Below, piece by piece: positions 1 through 7,186 of a stretch of DNA of 64,000 nucleotides (positions within the stretch are counted from its first letter, which is position 1; every line of letters begins with the position of its first letter). Under the pieces are notes generated by a model. That model saw nothing but the letters and a program-made list of their open reading frames with translations, made no database searches and was not told the DNA's origin. The position numbers were made by a program, and so were the translations under genes. Source of the DNA: Paenibacillaceae bacterium GAS479 (GTDB lineage Bacteria; Bacillota; Bacilli; Paenibacillales; Paenibacillaceae); assembly GCA_900105225.1 (NCBI GenBank), contig LT629764.1:3864501-3928500 (forward strand), given 5' to 3'.

Positions 1-26
1 AAAATTGATTATCAAAGGAGACTTTA

Positions 27-374
27 ATGGAACCTTTAATTGCACCGACGATCTTAATGATAGTTTCTATCCTCTCTTTATCTCATTGGATTTTAAGAAA
101 ATGGGTTTTTCGAATTGAAAAAGAAGAGCTTTCGAGACGTGGGAAGAAAGTTAATTTCTGGGGAATTACATTGATTTTGCTTGCTAGCATTTATATTATT
201 TTTAGTGATACCTATGAAAACTATGATTTAAAGTCGTTCTGGATGTTGTTTGTTTTAATCAGCAAAGGTTTCCATTCATTTATAGATTGGAAATATAGAG
301 AGGGTTCCAAAGAATATATTGTTACACTCCTTGTATTGGTCATTGGTGAAGTATTAGTTTATTTTCTTTTATAG
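27..374 (+). CDS. DUF4181-type small membrane protein
   Basis: The 115-residue product has three to four hydrophobic segments: residues 5-20, 45-62, 70-85 and 98-115. Between the first two lies a basic stretch, RKWVFRIEKEELSRRGKK. This pattern resembles the DUF4181 family of Bacillus and Paenibacillus, whose function is unknown. The start follows a good AAGGAG ribosome site seven bases upstream. A hairpin with a T run follows the stop, so it is probably the last gene of its transcript. Seen: membrane segments and ribosome site. Inferred: family membership. Confidence 0.7.
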   Translation: MEPLIAPTILMIVSILSLSHWILRKWVFRIEKEELSRRGKKVNFWGITLILLASIYIIFSDTYENYDLKSFWMLFVLISKGFHSFIDWKYREGSKEYIVTLLVLVIGEVLVYFLL

Positions 375-380
375 TGAAAA

Positions 381-416
381 AGAATTATTTCCTGGACAGG
401 AAATACTTCTTTTTTG
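381..416 (+). terminator. Rho-independent terminator
   Basis: ATTTCC pairs with GGAAAT around a short loop, extended by AGAA/TTCT, and is followed by a T run. It sits directly after the DUF4181 gene and directly before the decapitated NUDIX gene. Confidence 0.7.
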
Positions 417-429
417 TAACTGTATTAGA

Positions 430-846
430 AAGGAAGTTTTCATTGCTCCTGGTGGGAAAGTTGATTTTCCGGAAAGTATCGTTGATGGCGCAATAAGAGA
501 GGTCAGAGAAGAGACCGGGTTAGTTGTAAAAGACATCGTTTTTAAAGGGTTGGATGAGTTCTGTGATCCCGCTGATGAATTGAGATATATGGTCTTTAAT
601 TACTTAGCGACTTCATTTGAAGGCAGCTTGCTTGATCATCCTCCTGAAGGGGAGTTACTTTGGGTCAACATAAAAGAAGCGATGGATTTGCCTATGCAAG
701 ATTGGTTTAAGAGAAGGCTTCCTTTATTCTTCGAGGAAGGAACGTTTGAATATAGTTCTATTTGGAATAGCAAAACGAATGAAACAATTAAAGAAACTAA
801 AAAACAATATGGGGTAGATATTCAGGAGCTTGCACTCGGCCTTTAA
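430..846 (+). pseudogene. NUDIX hydrolase lacking its start
   Basis: Reading the open frame back from the stop gives an intact NUDIX box (GGKVDFPESIVDGAIREV, then REETGL; pattern Gx5Ex7REUxEExGU) at about 454-522. It is followed by a typical C-terminal half ending at 846. The first ATG, GTG or TTG codon in this frame is TTG at 550, beyond the NUDIX box, so a protein made from there would lack the metal-binding catalytic helix. The N-terminal strand normally found ahead of the box is missing, and the preceding gene's terminator lies immediately upstream. The gene therefore looks truncated by a deletion that joined the DUF4181 terminator to the NUDIX body. Initiation at a rare codon such as ATT 442 is possible but has no good ribosome site. 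Confidence 0.65.
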
Positions 847-903
847 GATTATACTCATATGGGTTAAAATACCAATATAGATCGATAATAGGGGGTGTTT
901 CAT

Positions 904-1071
904 TTGGATGGTTATGCAGGATTTTTAGCCGCAGTTTTACCGTTGTTGTTGTTCCTTGTTTATGGTTCATTCATCGTGTGTGGTTTATACGCTCTATATC
1001 TTTTTATTAAAGTGTTGCGTCGAGGAATTGTAGCCTTGGAAATATACATTGATGAGAAGACTAATAGATAA
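904..1071 (+). CDS. small single-span membrane protein
   Basis: A 55-residue frame begins at TTG 904, seven bases after a GGGGGTG ribosome site. Residues 6-38 form one or two hydrophobic segments rich in Leu, Val and Tyr. The tail is short and charged (VLRRG...IDEKTNR). I do not recognise the family. The clear ribosome site and membrane-like composition argue that it is translated. Its context between a broken NUDIX gene and a HAD gene says nothing about its role. Confidence 0.5.
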   Translation: MDGYAGFLAAVLPLLLFLVYGSFIVCGLYALYLFIKVLRRGIVALEIYIDEKTNR

Positions 1072-1185
1072 GAGGGACAATGAAAAAAGCTCTAAAGTGG
1101 GTTATTGGAGCGGTCGGCAGTAGGGATATTCAACCATTTTTTTGATTATTCCAAGATCAGTATACACGACTAGGGGATGGCCCTA

Positions 1186-1860
1186 ATGATAAAAGCGGTT
1201 CTATTCGATTTATTTGAAACTTTGATAACTGAATTCTCGGATGGAAAACGATTGTCCAAAAGGGATTACGATTACCAAGCTTTGCTCGGACTTTCGGATG
1301 AAGAATTCCACAAGGAATGGCGGAGCCGCAGCAAGGATCGGATGACGGGACGGTTCCCTGACTACCCCTCCGTAATAAAAGATATAATAACTAAACGAGA
1401 GCTTAAATGTAACGATCAATCAATCCAACATTTGTACCAAAAAAGAATGGAAGAGAAGATGATTCCGTTTAGAAATATTGGACCTGAAGTGATCCATTTG
1501 TTAACCTCTTTAAAAAACAATAAACTTAAGTTGGGTTTAGTGAGTAATTGTACGGAGGAAGAAATAAGCGAATGGCGTCATAGTGAGCTTGCTCCTTATT
1601 TTGATGAAGTTATTTTTTCGTACGAGGTGGGGTTTGCTAAGCCAGATCCGAGAATTTACGAGCTTGCTTGTCATCGGCTGAAGGTCGAATCGAGTGAAGC
1701 GATCTTTATTGGAGATGGCGGGTCACAGGAGTTGGAAGGGGCCCATGGGGCTGGCCTGATGGCGTACCAAGCGGTATGGTTCAGTTCCTTTATCGATAGC
1801 AAGTTTAAGAAGCTTGTAAACCCTTCGGATGTTTTATCCAGCGATTTATTTTCAAGTTAG
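1186..1860 (+). CDS. HAD-superfamily hydrolase
   Basis: This 224-residue protein is of the HAD-IA type, probably a soluble phosphatase. Motif I is VLFDLFETLI near the N-terminus, motif II is LVSNC, motif III is the Lys of FAKPDP, and motif IV is GDGGSQE. The nucleophile Asp is present. The second Asp of the usual DxDxT is replaced by Phe (DLFET), which removes the classical general acid, so phosphatase activity is not certain. I chose the ATG at 1186 because the AGGGGAT ribosome site (about 1172-1178) lies at normal distance from it. It would touch the in-frame ATG at 1177. The downstream VOC gene begins 15 bases after the stop, so the two are probably co-transcribed. Confidence 0.8.
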   Translation: MIKAVLFDLFETLITEFSDGKRLSKRDYDYQALLGLSDEEFHKEWRSRSKDRMTGRFPDYPSVIKDIITKRELKCNDQSIQHLYQKRMEEKMIPFRNIGPEVIHLLTSLKNNKLKLGLVSNCTEEEISEWRHSELAPYFDEVIFSYEVGFAKPDPRIYELACHRLKVESSEAIFIGDGGSQELEGAHGAGLMAYQAVWFSSFIDSKFKKLVNPSDVLSSDLFSS

Positions 1861-1874
1861 AGGAGAACAAATGA

Positions 1875-2333
1875 ATGATCAACAATTTGTATGAAACACA
1901 CATCCAGGTGAAAAATCTTGAAACATCAATTGAATTCTACAAAACCCTGGGGTTAGAATTATGCAATTTGATTGAATCGCGGAGAGTCGCGTTTTTCTAT
2001 ATCGGGGAAAATAAACAGCTATTAGGAGTATGGGAAGTTCCGAGTGGACAAGAAGTAATGAAACGCCATTTTGCTTTCGGAACGGATTTAAACCAATTGT
2101 TAACTTCGATTGAGTGGTTAAAAGAAAGAGGAATAGAGCCTCTCGAAAAATTCGGCAAGGAACCAGTTGAACCGATTGTCCACCCTTGGATGCCGGCAGC
2201 AGCGGTTTATTTTTATGATCCGGACGGGAATGAGCTGGAATTCATCTCATGGCTTCAAGGCAGCCCGCAAGATACGGGAGACATGCCTTACTTAAGCCAA
2301 TGGATTGAAAATAACAACAAAACGATCCAATAG
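1875..2333 (+). CDS. VOC-family (glyoxalase-like) protein
   Basis: This 152-residue protein has the vicinal-oxygen-chelate fold pattern. It opens ETHIQVKNLETSIEFYKTLG, a first strand and helix with a potential His ligand. It ends with the hallmark FYDPDGNELEFIS, whose Glu is the usual metal ligand. The family includes glyoxalase I, dioxygenases and antibiotic-resistance proteins, so the substrate cannot be named. The ribosome site AGGAGAA lies just before the ATG. An overlapping ATG four bases earlier is out of frame and closes quickly. It follows the HAD gene closely and is followed by a strong terminator, so it ends a two-gene unit. Confidence 0.85.
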   Translation: MINNLYETHIQVKNLETSIEFYKTLGLELCNLIESRRVAFFYIGENKQLLGVWEVPSGQEVMKRHFAFGTDLNQLLTSIEWLKERGIEPLEKFGKEPVEPIVHPWMPAAAVYFYDPDGNELEFISWLQGSPQDTGDMPYLSQWIENNNKTIQ

Positions 2334-2344
2334 GTTTACATCAA

Positions 2345-2390
2345 AATGCTCCCGTTTGGCTCTCAAGCCACGCGGGAGCATTGTTTTTTT
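2345..2390 (+). terminator. Rho-independent terminator
   Basis: AATGCTCCCG pairs with CGGGAGCATT around an 18-base loop and is followed by seven T. It ends the HAD-VOC unit. Confidence 0.85.
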
Positions 2391-2435
2391 ATGGTACTTA
2401 GAAGCATGAAGCCTGCCTCGAGCCTTGCTGCAGCC

Positions 2436-3869
2436 TCAAATAAATTTCCGGCTCGTCTTTTTGCCATCACAGCTGAAGACGATTTTTTTGTCCTCAACGA
2501 CAGTTTCCAGATGCACCGGCTTGCCCCAGAGGTTCACGACATGGGGGAGGGTGCGCTCCACATATTTGAGATCCAGCTCAACGCCCTCGTACTGATGTCC
2601 AAGGTATAACTCGCCGACGCGATTGAAGTCTCCATTCAGCACTTCCAGTACCGGGAAGCCGCCGTTTACACGAGAATAGACGAGCTGCTCGCGGATGTTC
2701 TTCCACGTTTTGTCGGTAATTTTCCACTCCGGGCCCTTCTTCTCGAAAATGTACAAGTCCAAGTCTTCGACTAACGGCTTGGTCAAGTAATTGCGCAGGA
2801 ACGAGGTGTCGGAATCGAGCTCGCGCACCTCGAAGATTTTCTCGCGGCCACGCCCTGGCTTATGGCCAAAGCGGCGCTGATCCTCTTCGTTTGGCTCATC
2901 CCAACGCTTTTCGATATTTTCAAAAATTTTCAGTCCAAGGTAATACGGGTTTAGGCTGCCACGCCCCGGAACGACAACGGAGGAGTTGAGCTTGGCGAAT
3001 TCAATCGTCTCCTCGCTTGTCAGGTCCATTTCGCGGAGGATGCGCTGATGCCAGTAGGAAGCCCAGCCTTCGTTCATGATTTTCGTCTCGATCTGCGGCC
3101 AGAAGTAAAGCATCTCCTCGCGCAGCATGGTCATGATGTCACGCTGCCAGTCTTGCATAGTGGAGCTATTTTCTTCAATGAACCAGACAAGATCTTTTTC
3201 CGGGCGGAGCGGAAAGCGTAGGGGATCGGGTTGCACATCCTGATCTTGTAATCCATTTTTCTCAAGCGACCACAGGTCGTCGTAATCCCCTACACGCGGC
3301 TCCTCGGCGCTCTCGGCTTCCTTTTGAAGGAACTCGTGGCGGCGCGATTTGTCCAGTTGGCGCGGTTTGACCAGTCCGGGATCAATATGTTCCTGGATGG
3401 CCAGCACAGAATCGATGAAAGACTCGACAGTCTCGGTGCCATATAACATTTCGTACTGGCTTACGCGTTCAGCGGTAGCGGACATGCTCTCGACCATGTC
3501 GCGATTTGTATTACGGAAGCGAGCGTTGTTCTTGAAAAAGTCGCAGTGGGCGAGCACATGGGCAACGATGAGTTTGTTCTGGATAAGCGAGTTGCCGTCG
3601 AGCAGGAAAGCGTAGCAGGGGTTGGAGTTGATGACCAGTTCGTAGATTTTGCTGAGGCCGAGGTCGTACTGCAGTTTCATTTTATTAAATGATTTTCCAA
3701 AGCTCCAATGAGAAAAGCGAGTCGGCATGCCATAGGCGCCGAACGTATAAATGATGTCTGCGGGGCAGATCTCGTAGCGCATCGGGTAGAAGTCCAGGCC
3801 AAAGCCGACGGCAATCTCCGTAATTTCATCGATCGCCCGCTCCAACTGGCGGATCTCGTCCTGGGTCAT
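2436..3869 (-). CDS. spoVR: SpoVR family stage V sporulation protein
   Basis: The 477-residue product matches SpoVR (YcgB in enteric bacteria) from end to end. Recognisable parts are the N-terminal [24 protein letters not shown] segment (interrupted here for length), [13 protein letters not shown], the [11 protein letters not shown] block, and [20 protein letters not shown]. SpoVR is needed for spore cortex formation in Bacillus; its biochemical activity is not settled. I chose the ATG at 3869 rather than the TTG at 3890 because a GGAGGG site lies between them at the right distance. The gene stands alone. YhbH, whose relatives are often found beside SpoVR and the kinase PrkA, lies 15 kb away. 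A degraded second copy of its 3' end is at 5359-5462. Confidence 0.93.
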   Translation of the reverse strand: MTQDEIRQLERAIDEITEIAVGFGLDFYPMRYEICPADIIYTFGAYGMPTRFSHWSFGKSFNKMKLQYDLGLSKIYELVINSNPCYAFLLDGNSLIQNKLIVAHVLAHCDFFKNNARFRNTNRDMVESMSATAERVSQYEMLYGTETVESFIDSVLAIQEHIDPGLVKPRQLDKSRRHEFLQKEAESAEEPRVGDYDDLWSLEKNGLQDQDVQPDPLRFPLRPEKDLVWFIEENSSTMQDWQRDIMTMLREEMLYFWPQIETKIMNEGWASYWHQRILREMDLTSEETIEFAKLNSSVVVPGRGSLNPYYLGLKIFENIEKRWDEPNEEDQRRFGHKPGRGREKIFEVRELDSDTSFLRNYLTKPLVEDLDLYIFEKKGPEWKITDKTWKNIREQLVYSRVNGGFPVLEVLNGDFNRVGELYLGHQYEGVELDLKYVERTLPHVVNLWGKPVHLETVVEDKKIVFSCDGKKTSRKFI

Positions 3870-3931
3870 ATGCTCAATCCCTCCGTGCAAAAGTTAAGGT
3901 TCATACCCAATGTATGCGCTGCTGGACGGGA

Positions 3932-4060
3932 CTATGAGAGGTAACTTCTTTGAAAGGCAAACAGGTTGTCTGAATGGATAGCATGTATGACGTTGAAGAC
4001 ACAGATGACAATAACGAGCAATATAAATAGAATTAAAATAACGCCGATTCCTGAGCCTTG
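3932..4060 (-). pseudogene. fragment of YjcZ-like small hydrophobic protein
   Basis: On the minus strand an open frame reads GSGIGVILILFILLVIVICV and then a polar tail ending at the TAG at 3932-3934. No start codon is present before the hydrophobic core. The glycine-then-hydrophobic pattern is that of YjcZ-type sporulation peptides, and it closely resembles residues 12-30 of the protein at 41491-41955. The 5' part appears cut off where the methyltransferase fragment begins on the other strand. The resemblance rests on a short, low-complexity segment. Confidence 0.35.
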
Positions 4061-4279
4061 AAAGTTACAGAGCTGCGAGCGGAGGCTTTAAAGGAATATT
4101 TCCGAGTGCTTAAGCCAGGCGGCACATGCATTTTGACCCAATATATCGTTCCAGAAGGCGCAATGGCCGATGCACGGGATGAGCATTTTAATGAAAGTCC
4201 CGCGGCTTCGTTTGATATTCTGGAAGAGGGAGATTTGAGGATGATTCTAAACATGGCTGGTCTGGATACCTTTGTTTAA
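4058..4279 (+). pseudogene. C-terminal fragment of a SAM-dependent methyltransferase
   Basis: The 73-residue frame carries the post-motif segment EYFRVLKPGGTCILTQYIV, typical of class I methyltransferases (UbiE/Methyltransf_11 type), and a normal C-terminal strand-helix pair. The glycine-rich SAM-binding motif I and everything before it are missing. An in-frame TGA lies just upstream of the only start (TTG 4058), which has no convincing ribosome site. It is a remnant, one of several gene fragments between spoVR and the gene at 4750. Confidence 0.65.
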
Positions 4280-4310
4280 TCAAGATGAAAAAGGGAGAGG
4301 TGTGCAGGTT

Positions 4311-4712
4311 ATGCCTATTCAAGCCGTGCTTTTTGATTTGGATAATACTCTTGTCAATCGCAAAAAGGCGTTTCAAAATTATGCGGAGCGGTTTGTCGAT
4401 GAATTTGTTTTGGTAGTGGGCTCAAGAAATAGAGTTCAGGTTGTGGAGTATATCATTCAGGCAGATCGGGACGGATATCGTAAAAAACGCGAGTTGTATG
4501 AAGAACTTTTGACGCAATTTACGATGAAAAATCCAGTGACAGCCGATACTCTTGTAGATTACTGGTTTGCGGAGTTTTTTAAACATACGGTCGTGATGGA
4601 CGGAGCACTGGAGCTGTTAGAGCAGCTGAGATCAAAGGAGATCAAGCTTGGGTTAATTACGAACGGTTCCGTACATTCGCAAAACTCCAAAATTGATCAG
4701 GTAAAAATATAG
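4311..4712 (+). pseudogene. truncated HAD-superfamily hydrolase
   Basis: From ATG 4311 (GGGAGAGG ten bases upstream) the frame encodes a good HAD N-terminal half. Motif I is FDLDNTLV with both Asp residues, a helical cap follows, and motif II is LGLITNGS. It stops at residue 133, just after motif II. Motif III (Lys) and motif IV (GDxxxD/E), needed for metal and phosphate binding, are absent, and the DNA downstream does not continue the family in any frame I read. A full family member is around 220-240 residues, so this is a 3'-truncated pseudogene. Confidence 0.75.
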
Positions 4713-4749
4713 AGGCATTAATGTGAAATTACATCATGGGGGTTCTTTG

Positions 4750-5355
4750 ATGGGGACTAAATTTGGAAATATGCATGTGATAACAAGCGATAAACAAGCG
4801 GTGTTAACAGCGCTTAAGGAAGTGAACGCCGAGCGTTCAGGAAGTACAGGCGGCTCTACCAAGGGGCTTACCGGATTCGAGGCCATACTGGCTGAAGCGG
4901 AACGCCTTCGGAACGTTTATTATATCGTTGAGCTCAAACCTGGATGGATAAGCATTTTAAACGACAGCTTTGAATGGGGGACTGTCGAACTGATTGGAGA
5001 AAGGCTTTCCGAGTTCATTAATGAGCCTGTTTTAACGGTATCGTATTTTGACGATGATGTGGCTGAGATTAATCTCTATAGGAACGGATCGCTCCTCACC
5101 GGGCATATGTGGAGCAACGGCACTTATGAATTAGATAAAAAAGAAGCCGACACCAGCGTTCTTTCGCGGCATTTGGGTCATCACTATCTATCCAAGCTTA
5201 ATGAGATTTTACATATGGATGATTGCGAAGAAGCCATAACGGCACTTGAGGAGCTTTTGCAGGTTCCACTTTGGATTCATTCGGAATGGCTTCAAGACAT
5301 GGAGAAAGAGGAAGAAGAGTGGGTTCAACATTATGAGCGGCATGATTTCAATTAG
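4750..5355 (+). CDS. hypothetical protein
   Basis: I do not recognise this 201-residue acidic protein. It opens MGTKFGNMHVITSDKQAVLT, has a probable alpha/beta core (YYIVELKPGWISILNDSFEWG; LTVSYFDDDVAEINLYRNG), and ends with an acidic helix (DMEKEEEEWVQHYERH). I see no signal peptide, membrane segment or catalytic motif. The ATG at 4750 is preceded by GGGGG at a good distance; the GTG at 4723 is an alternative. The beta-strand pattern recalls small immunity-like proteins of Paenibacillus, but this is only an impression. It lies between the truncated HAD gene and the degraded spoVR copy. Confidence 0.6.
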   Translation: MGTKFGNMHVITSDKQAVLTALKEVNAERSGSTGGSTKGLTGFEAILAEAERLRNVYYIVELKPGWISILNDSFEWGTVELIGERLSEFINEPVLTVSYFDDDVAEINLYRNGSLLTGHMWSNGTYELDKKEADTSVLSRHLGHHYLSKLNEILHMDDCEEAITALEELLQVPLWIHSEWLQDMEKEEEEWVQHYERHDFN

Positions 5356-5358
5356 TTT

Positions 5359-5462
5359 ACGACATGGGGAAGCGTGCGCTCCACATTTTTCAGATCCAGC
5401 TCAACGCCCACGTATTTATGTCCCCATTAAAACTCGCCAACGCGGTTGGACGGGACTATGAG
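5359..5462 (-). pseudogene. degraded second copy of the spoVR 3' end
   Basis: Bases 5359-5449 align without gaps to 2536-2626 inside spoVR, with about 15 mismatches in 91. Immediately after, the 16-mer TGGACGGGACTATGAG at 5447-5462 is identical to 3923-3938 just upstream of spoVR. The copy is thus the 3' end of a second spoVR joined to its former upstream flank, with roughly 1.3 kb of the gene body deleted. It has no coding capacity. Confidence 0.7.
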
Positions 5463-5595
5463 CGGGGAAGAGTAAAATCATACTCCAGTCTCTAGATCTC
5501 CGAGATTGTCATTGTTTAGCCCCATTATGGTACAATTCAAAGACAAGTAATGTGCTGTCGGAGTCATGTTATTAAAGCCTAAGGAGGGTGAGATT

Positions 5596-5829
5596 ATGCA
5601 ATTTAGTCTGAAAGCTCCCGACGGTTCGGTTATTAAGTCGTATCATAAAAATCGTAGAGAATTTATTCAAATAGCTGGCATGGAATACGAAATTTATAAT
5701 CCGGTCGATGAGTTTGATACCGACCCGGAAATTAGACAAATGATTGAGGAATCCGAAGAAGACATCAAGCACGGCAGAGTATATTCAACAGAAGAAATGA
5801 TTGAAGCGATAAAGCGTGGTGAGCTGTAA
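5596..5829 (+). CDS. probable type II antitoxin
   Basis: The 77-residue acidic protein ends in IEESEEDIKHGRVYSTEEMI and a final basic helix, the layout of small antitoxins paired with RelE/ParE toxins. In these families the C-terminal acidic helix wraps the toxin. The ATG at 5596 follows AAGGAGGG at good spacing; the longer start at 5566 would include that site. The downstream toxin frame begins one base after the stop, as expected for such pairs. The toxin carries a nonsense codon, so this may be an orphan antitoxin today. Confidence 0.65.
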   Translation: MQFSLKAPDGSVIKSYHKNRREFIQIAGMEYEIYNPVDEFDTDPEIRQMIEESEEDIKHGRVYSTEEMIEAIKRGEL

Positions 5830-5830
5830 T

Positions 5831-6112
5831 TTGATTGTTCAATGAACCGAGGCGGCTCGTCGTCGATTCCATCAAATCAAGAGCGATCATTACACTCAAC
5901 AGGAAACGATGGAATACAAGATCAAGCTGATCAAGCGAGTGGAAGAGAAGGTCGTCAGCATGGGAATGATCTTGCCTTCGCGTGAGTACCGGAATACTTT
6001 CTATTGCATCGTCGATCGATATGTCGTGTCCTATAAAGTACTGGATAATGGTGAGCGATATGTCATCACGTCATTCAAGCACGGCGCGATGAAACGCAAT
6101 CTCCAATATTGA
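5831..6112 (+). pseudogene. RelE/ParE-like toxin with early nonsense codon
   Basis: From TTG 5831 the frame reads LIVQ, then TGA at 5843-5845, then continues open as TEAARRRFHQIKSDHYTQQ and a complete toxin body (KIKLIKRVEEKVVSMG; YCIVDRYVVSYKV; SFKHGAMKRN). The last segment, with paired basic residues, resembles the active end of RelE/ParE toxins. The stop falls where relatives, as I recall them, carry Trp (VQWTEAA), so TGG to TGA is the likely change. Restart at ATG 5909 would give 67 residues without the first helix and has no clear ribosome site. The gene is probably inactivated, though readthrough cannot be excluded. Confidence 0.6.
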
Positions 6113-6186
6113 ACCACTTCAATCGGTTTCTGATGATGCCGTTTTTTACTAATATGATACGTAAAATCTGGAGGAGGTCGAACATC

Positions 6187-6756
6187 GTGTCAAATCCGGA
6201 TGAGAAGAAAATCCACACCTATCAAGATTGGCTGACCTGGGAAGGAACGTGGGAGTTAATCAACGGCAAAGCTTATAATATGTCGCCAGCTCCGACCTCA
6301 TTGCATCAATTTATTGTTGGAGAGCTTCATTTCAGCCTACGGACGTTCTTCCAAAATCGGAGTTGCTATGTGTTTATGGCTCCGTTTGATGTGTTTTTCA
6401 GTGAAAGCGAAGATTACCAATCACCCGATCACGTAACACAACCTGATCTCTCTGTTGTTTGTTCTAAGGACCAAATATCCAAAAACGGCTGTCACGGTGC
6501 ACCAACCGTTATCATCGAAGTGCTTTCGCCTTCCACGGCATTGAAGGACTTTAATGAGAAGTTCAATTTATATCAAAAGCATGGGGTGCAGGAGTACTGG
6601 ATCGTCGATCCCGGGAATCGAACGGTTCATGTCTATGCTTTGCAGGATGGCAGTTACCAGGTGCGTCATTTATATACGGAGCAGGAAACGATCCAATCCA
6701 TCGCTTTTAAAGATTTGCAGTTACCAATGAACATGCTGTTCAGTTTGGAACAATAG
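6187..6756 (+). CDS. Uma2 family putative endonuclease
   Basis: The 189-residue product shows the Uma2 (DUF820) pattern, a PD-(D/E)XK nuclease-like fold. It contains a WELINGKAYNMSPAPTSLH segment, QPDLSVVC with the metal-binding Asp, VIIEVLSPST with the catalytic Glu, and EKFNLYQKHGVQEYWIVDP. The GTG at 6187 follows GGAGGAGGT at eight bases, while the longer frame from 6109 has no ribosome site. The biological role of these proteins is unclear; they often occur as scattered accessory genes. It lies just after the broken toxin and is closed by a terminator. Confidence 0.85.
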   Translation: MSNPDEKKIHTYQDWLTWEGTWELINGKAYNMSPAPTSLHQFIVGELHFSLRTFFQNRSCYVFMAPFDVFFSESEDYQSPDHVTQPDLSVVCSKDQISKNGCHGAPTVIIEVLSPSTALKDFNEKFNLYQKHGVQEYWIVDPGNRTVHVYALQDGSYQVRHLYTEQETIQSIAFKDLQLPMNMLFSLEQ

Positions 6757-6788
6757 CATTTCCAAGATGGAAAATTAAATAGTTAAAC

Positions 6789-6818
6789 AAAACCGATTCC
6801 AATGCGAATCGGTTTTTT
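6789..6818 (+). terminator. Rho-independent terminator
   Basis: AAACCGATTC and GAATCGGTTT form a ten-pair stem with a six-base loop followed by T residues. It ends the Uma2 gene. Confidence 0.85.
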
Positions 6819-6830
6819 ACCTCTGTCCAA

Positions 6831-6970
6831 AAAAAATGACCCTCCGGCAAAAGCCGGGGGTCCAAGGTGTTTCTATATTCAAAGGGGGGTTGTTTAGAAG
6901 TATACTGTCGCTTTCTTAATAGAGGCTGAAAAGGGCATGTCATTCCCATTACAAATTATTTTTATTTAGC
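6831..6970 (+). repeat. ~140 bp direct repeat, copy A
   Basis: This stretch closely matches 11451-11590. It includes the long identical core GCCGGGGGTCCAAGGTGTTT followed by CTATATTCAAAGGGGGGT, and later GACATGYC/CATTACAAAT-type matches. Its left end is a GC-rich hairpin (GACCCTCCGGC/GCCGGGGGTC) next to an A run, so read on the minus strand it ends like a terminated small transcript. Together with copy B it flanks the pair of DUF4832-type genes. Confidence 0.65.
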
Positions 6971-6993
6971 AGAGAAGAGAAATATAGAAAAAA

Positions 6994-7035
6994 TTGGCGC
7001 AATGAATTATAATATGCCTGTGGAGATTGGCGCAA
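6994..7035 (+). promoter_or_regulatory. two TTGGCGCAA candidate operators
   Basis: TTGGCGCAA occurs at 6994-7002 and 7027-7035, the second within ATTGGCGCAAATTAAC, which recurs at 19757. A TATAAT lies between them at 7008-7013 without a good -35. The 430-base gap between the Uma2 gene and the first DUF4832-type gene holds the terminator, repeat copy A, these sites and a cre-like box. Confidence 0.5.
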
Positions 7036-7152
7036 ATTAACGCGATTATTAGATGCCAATTTTCCGTTTTTGAAGCAAAAGCACTCATTTACCTGTTGAA
7101 AGGGGGAATTCACTACAATTGGCAAAGTGAATTACATTTTGAATGAGTAAAA

Positions 7153-7166
7153 TGTAAGCGATTACT
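7153..7166 (+). promoter_or_regulatory. cre-like catabolite control site
   Basis: TGTAAGCGATTACT matches the CcpA cre consensus TGWAARCGNTWWCA at all but the last position. It lies about 20 bases before the start of the secreted DUF4832-type gene, consistent with carbon catabolite repression. Confidence 0.5.
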
Positions 7167-7186
7167 TAAAAATGAGGAGGTTTACG

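Noticed and set aside
1080-1145. 21-residue frame MKKALKWVIGAVGSRDIQPF
   Set aside because: It has a ribosome-like GAGGGA but is very short and without recognisable features; possibly the start of a lost gene.
5843-5845. Selenocysteine reading of TGA in the toxin
   Set aside because: No SECIS-like hairpin is visible and toxins of this type do not contain selenocysteine; a nonsense change from TGG is simpler.
6994-7035. Sigma-54 (-24/-12) promoter from TGGC...GC
   Set aside because: Spacing does not fit TGGCAC-N5-TTGCW, and no sigma-54 activator is nearby.
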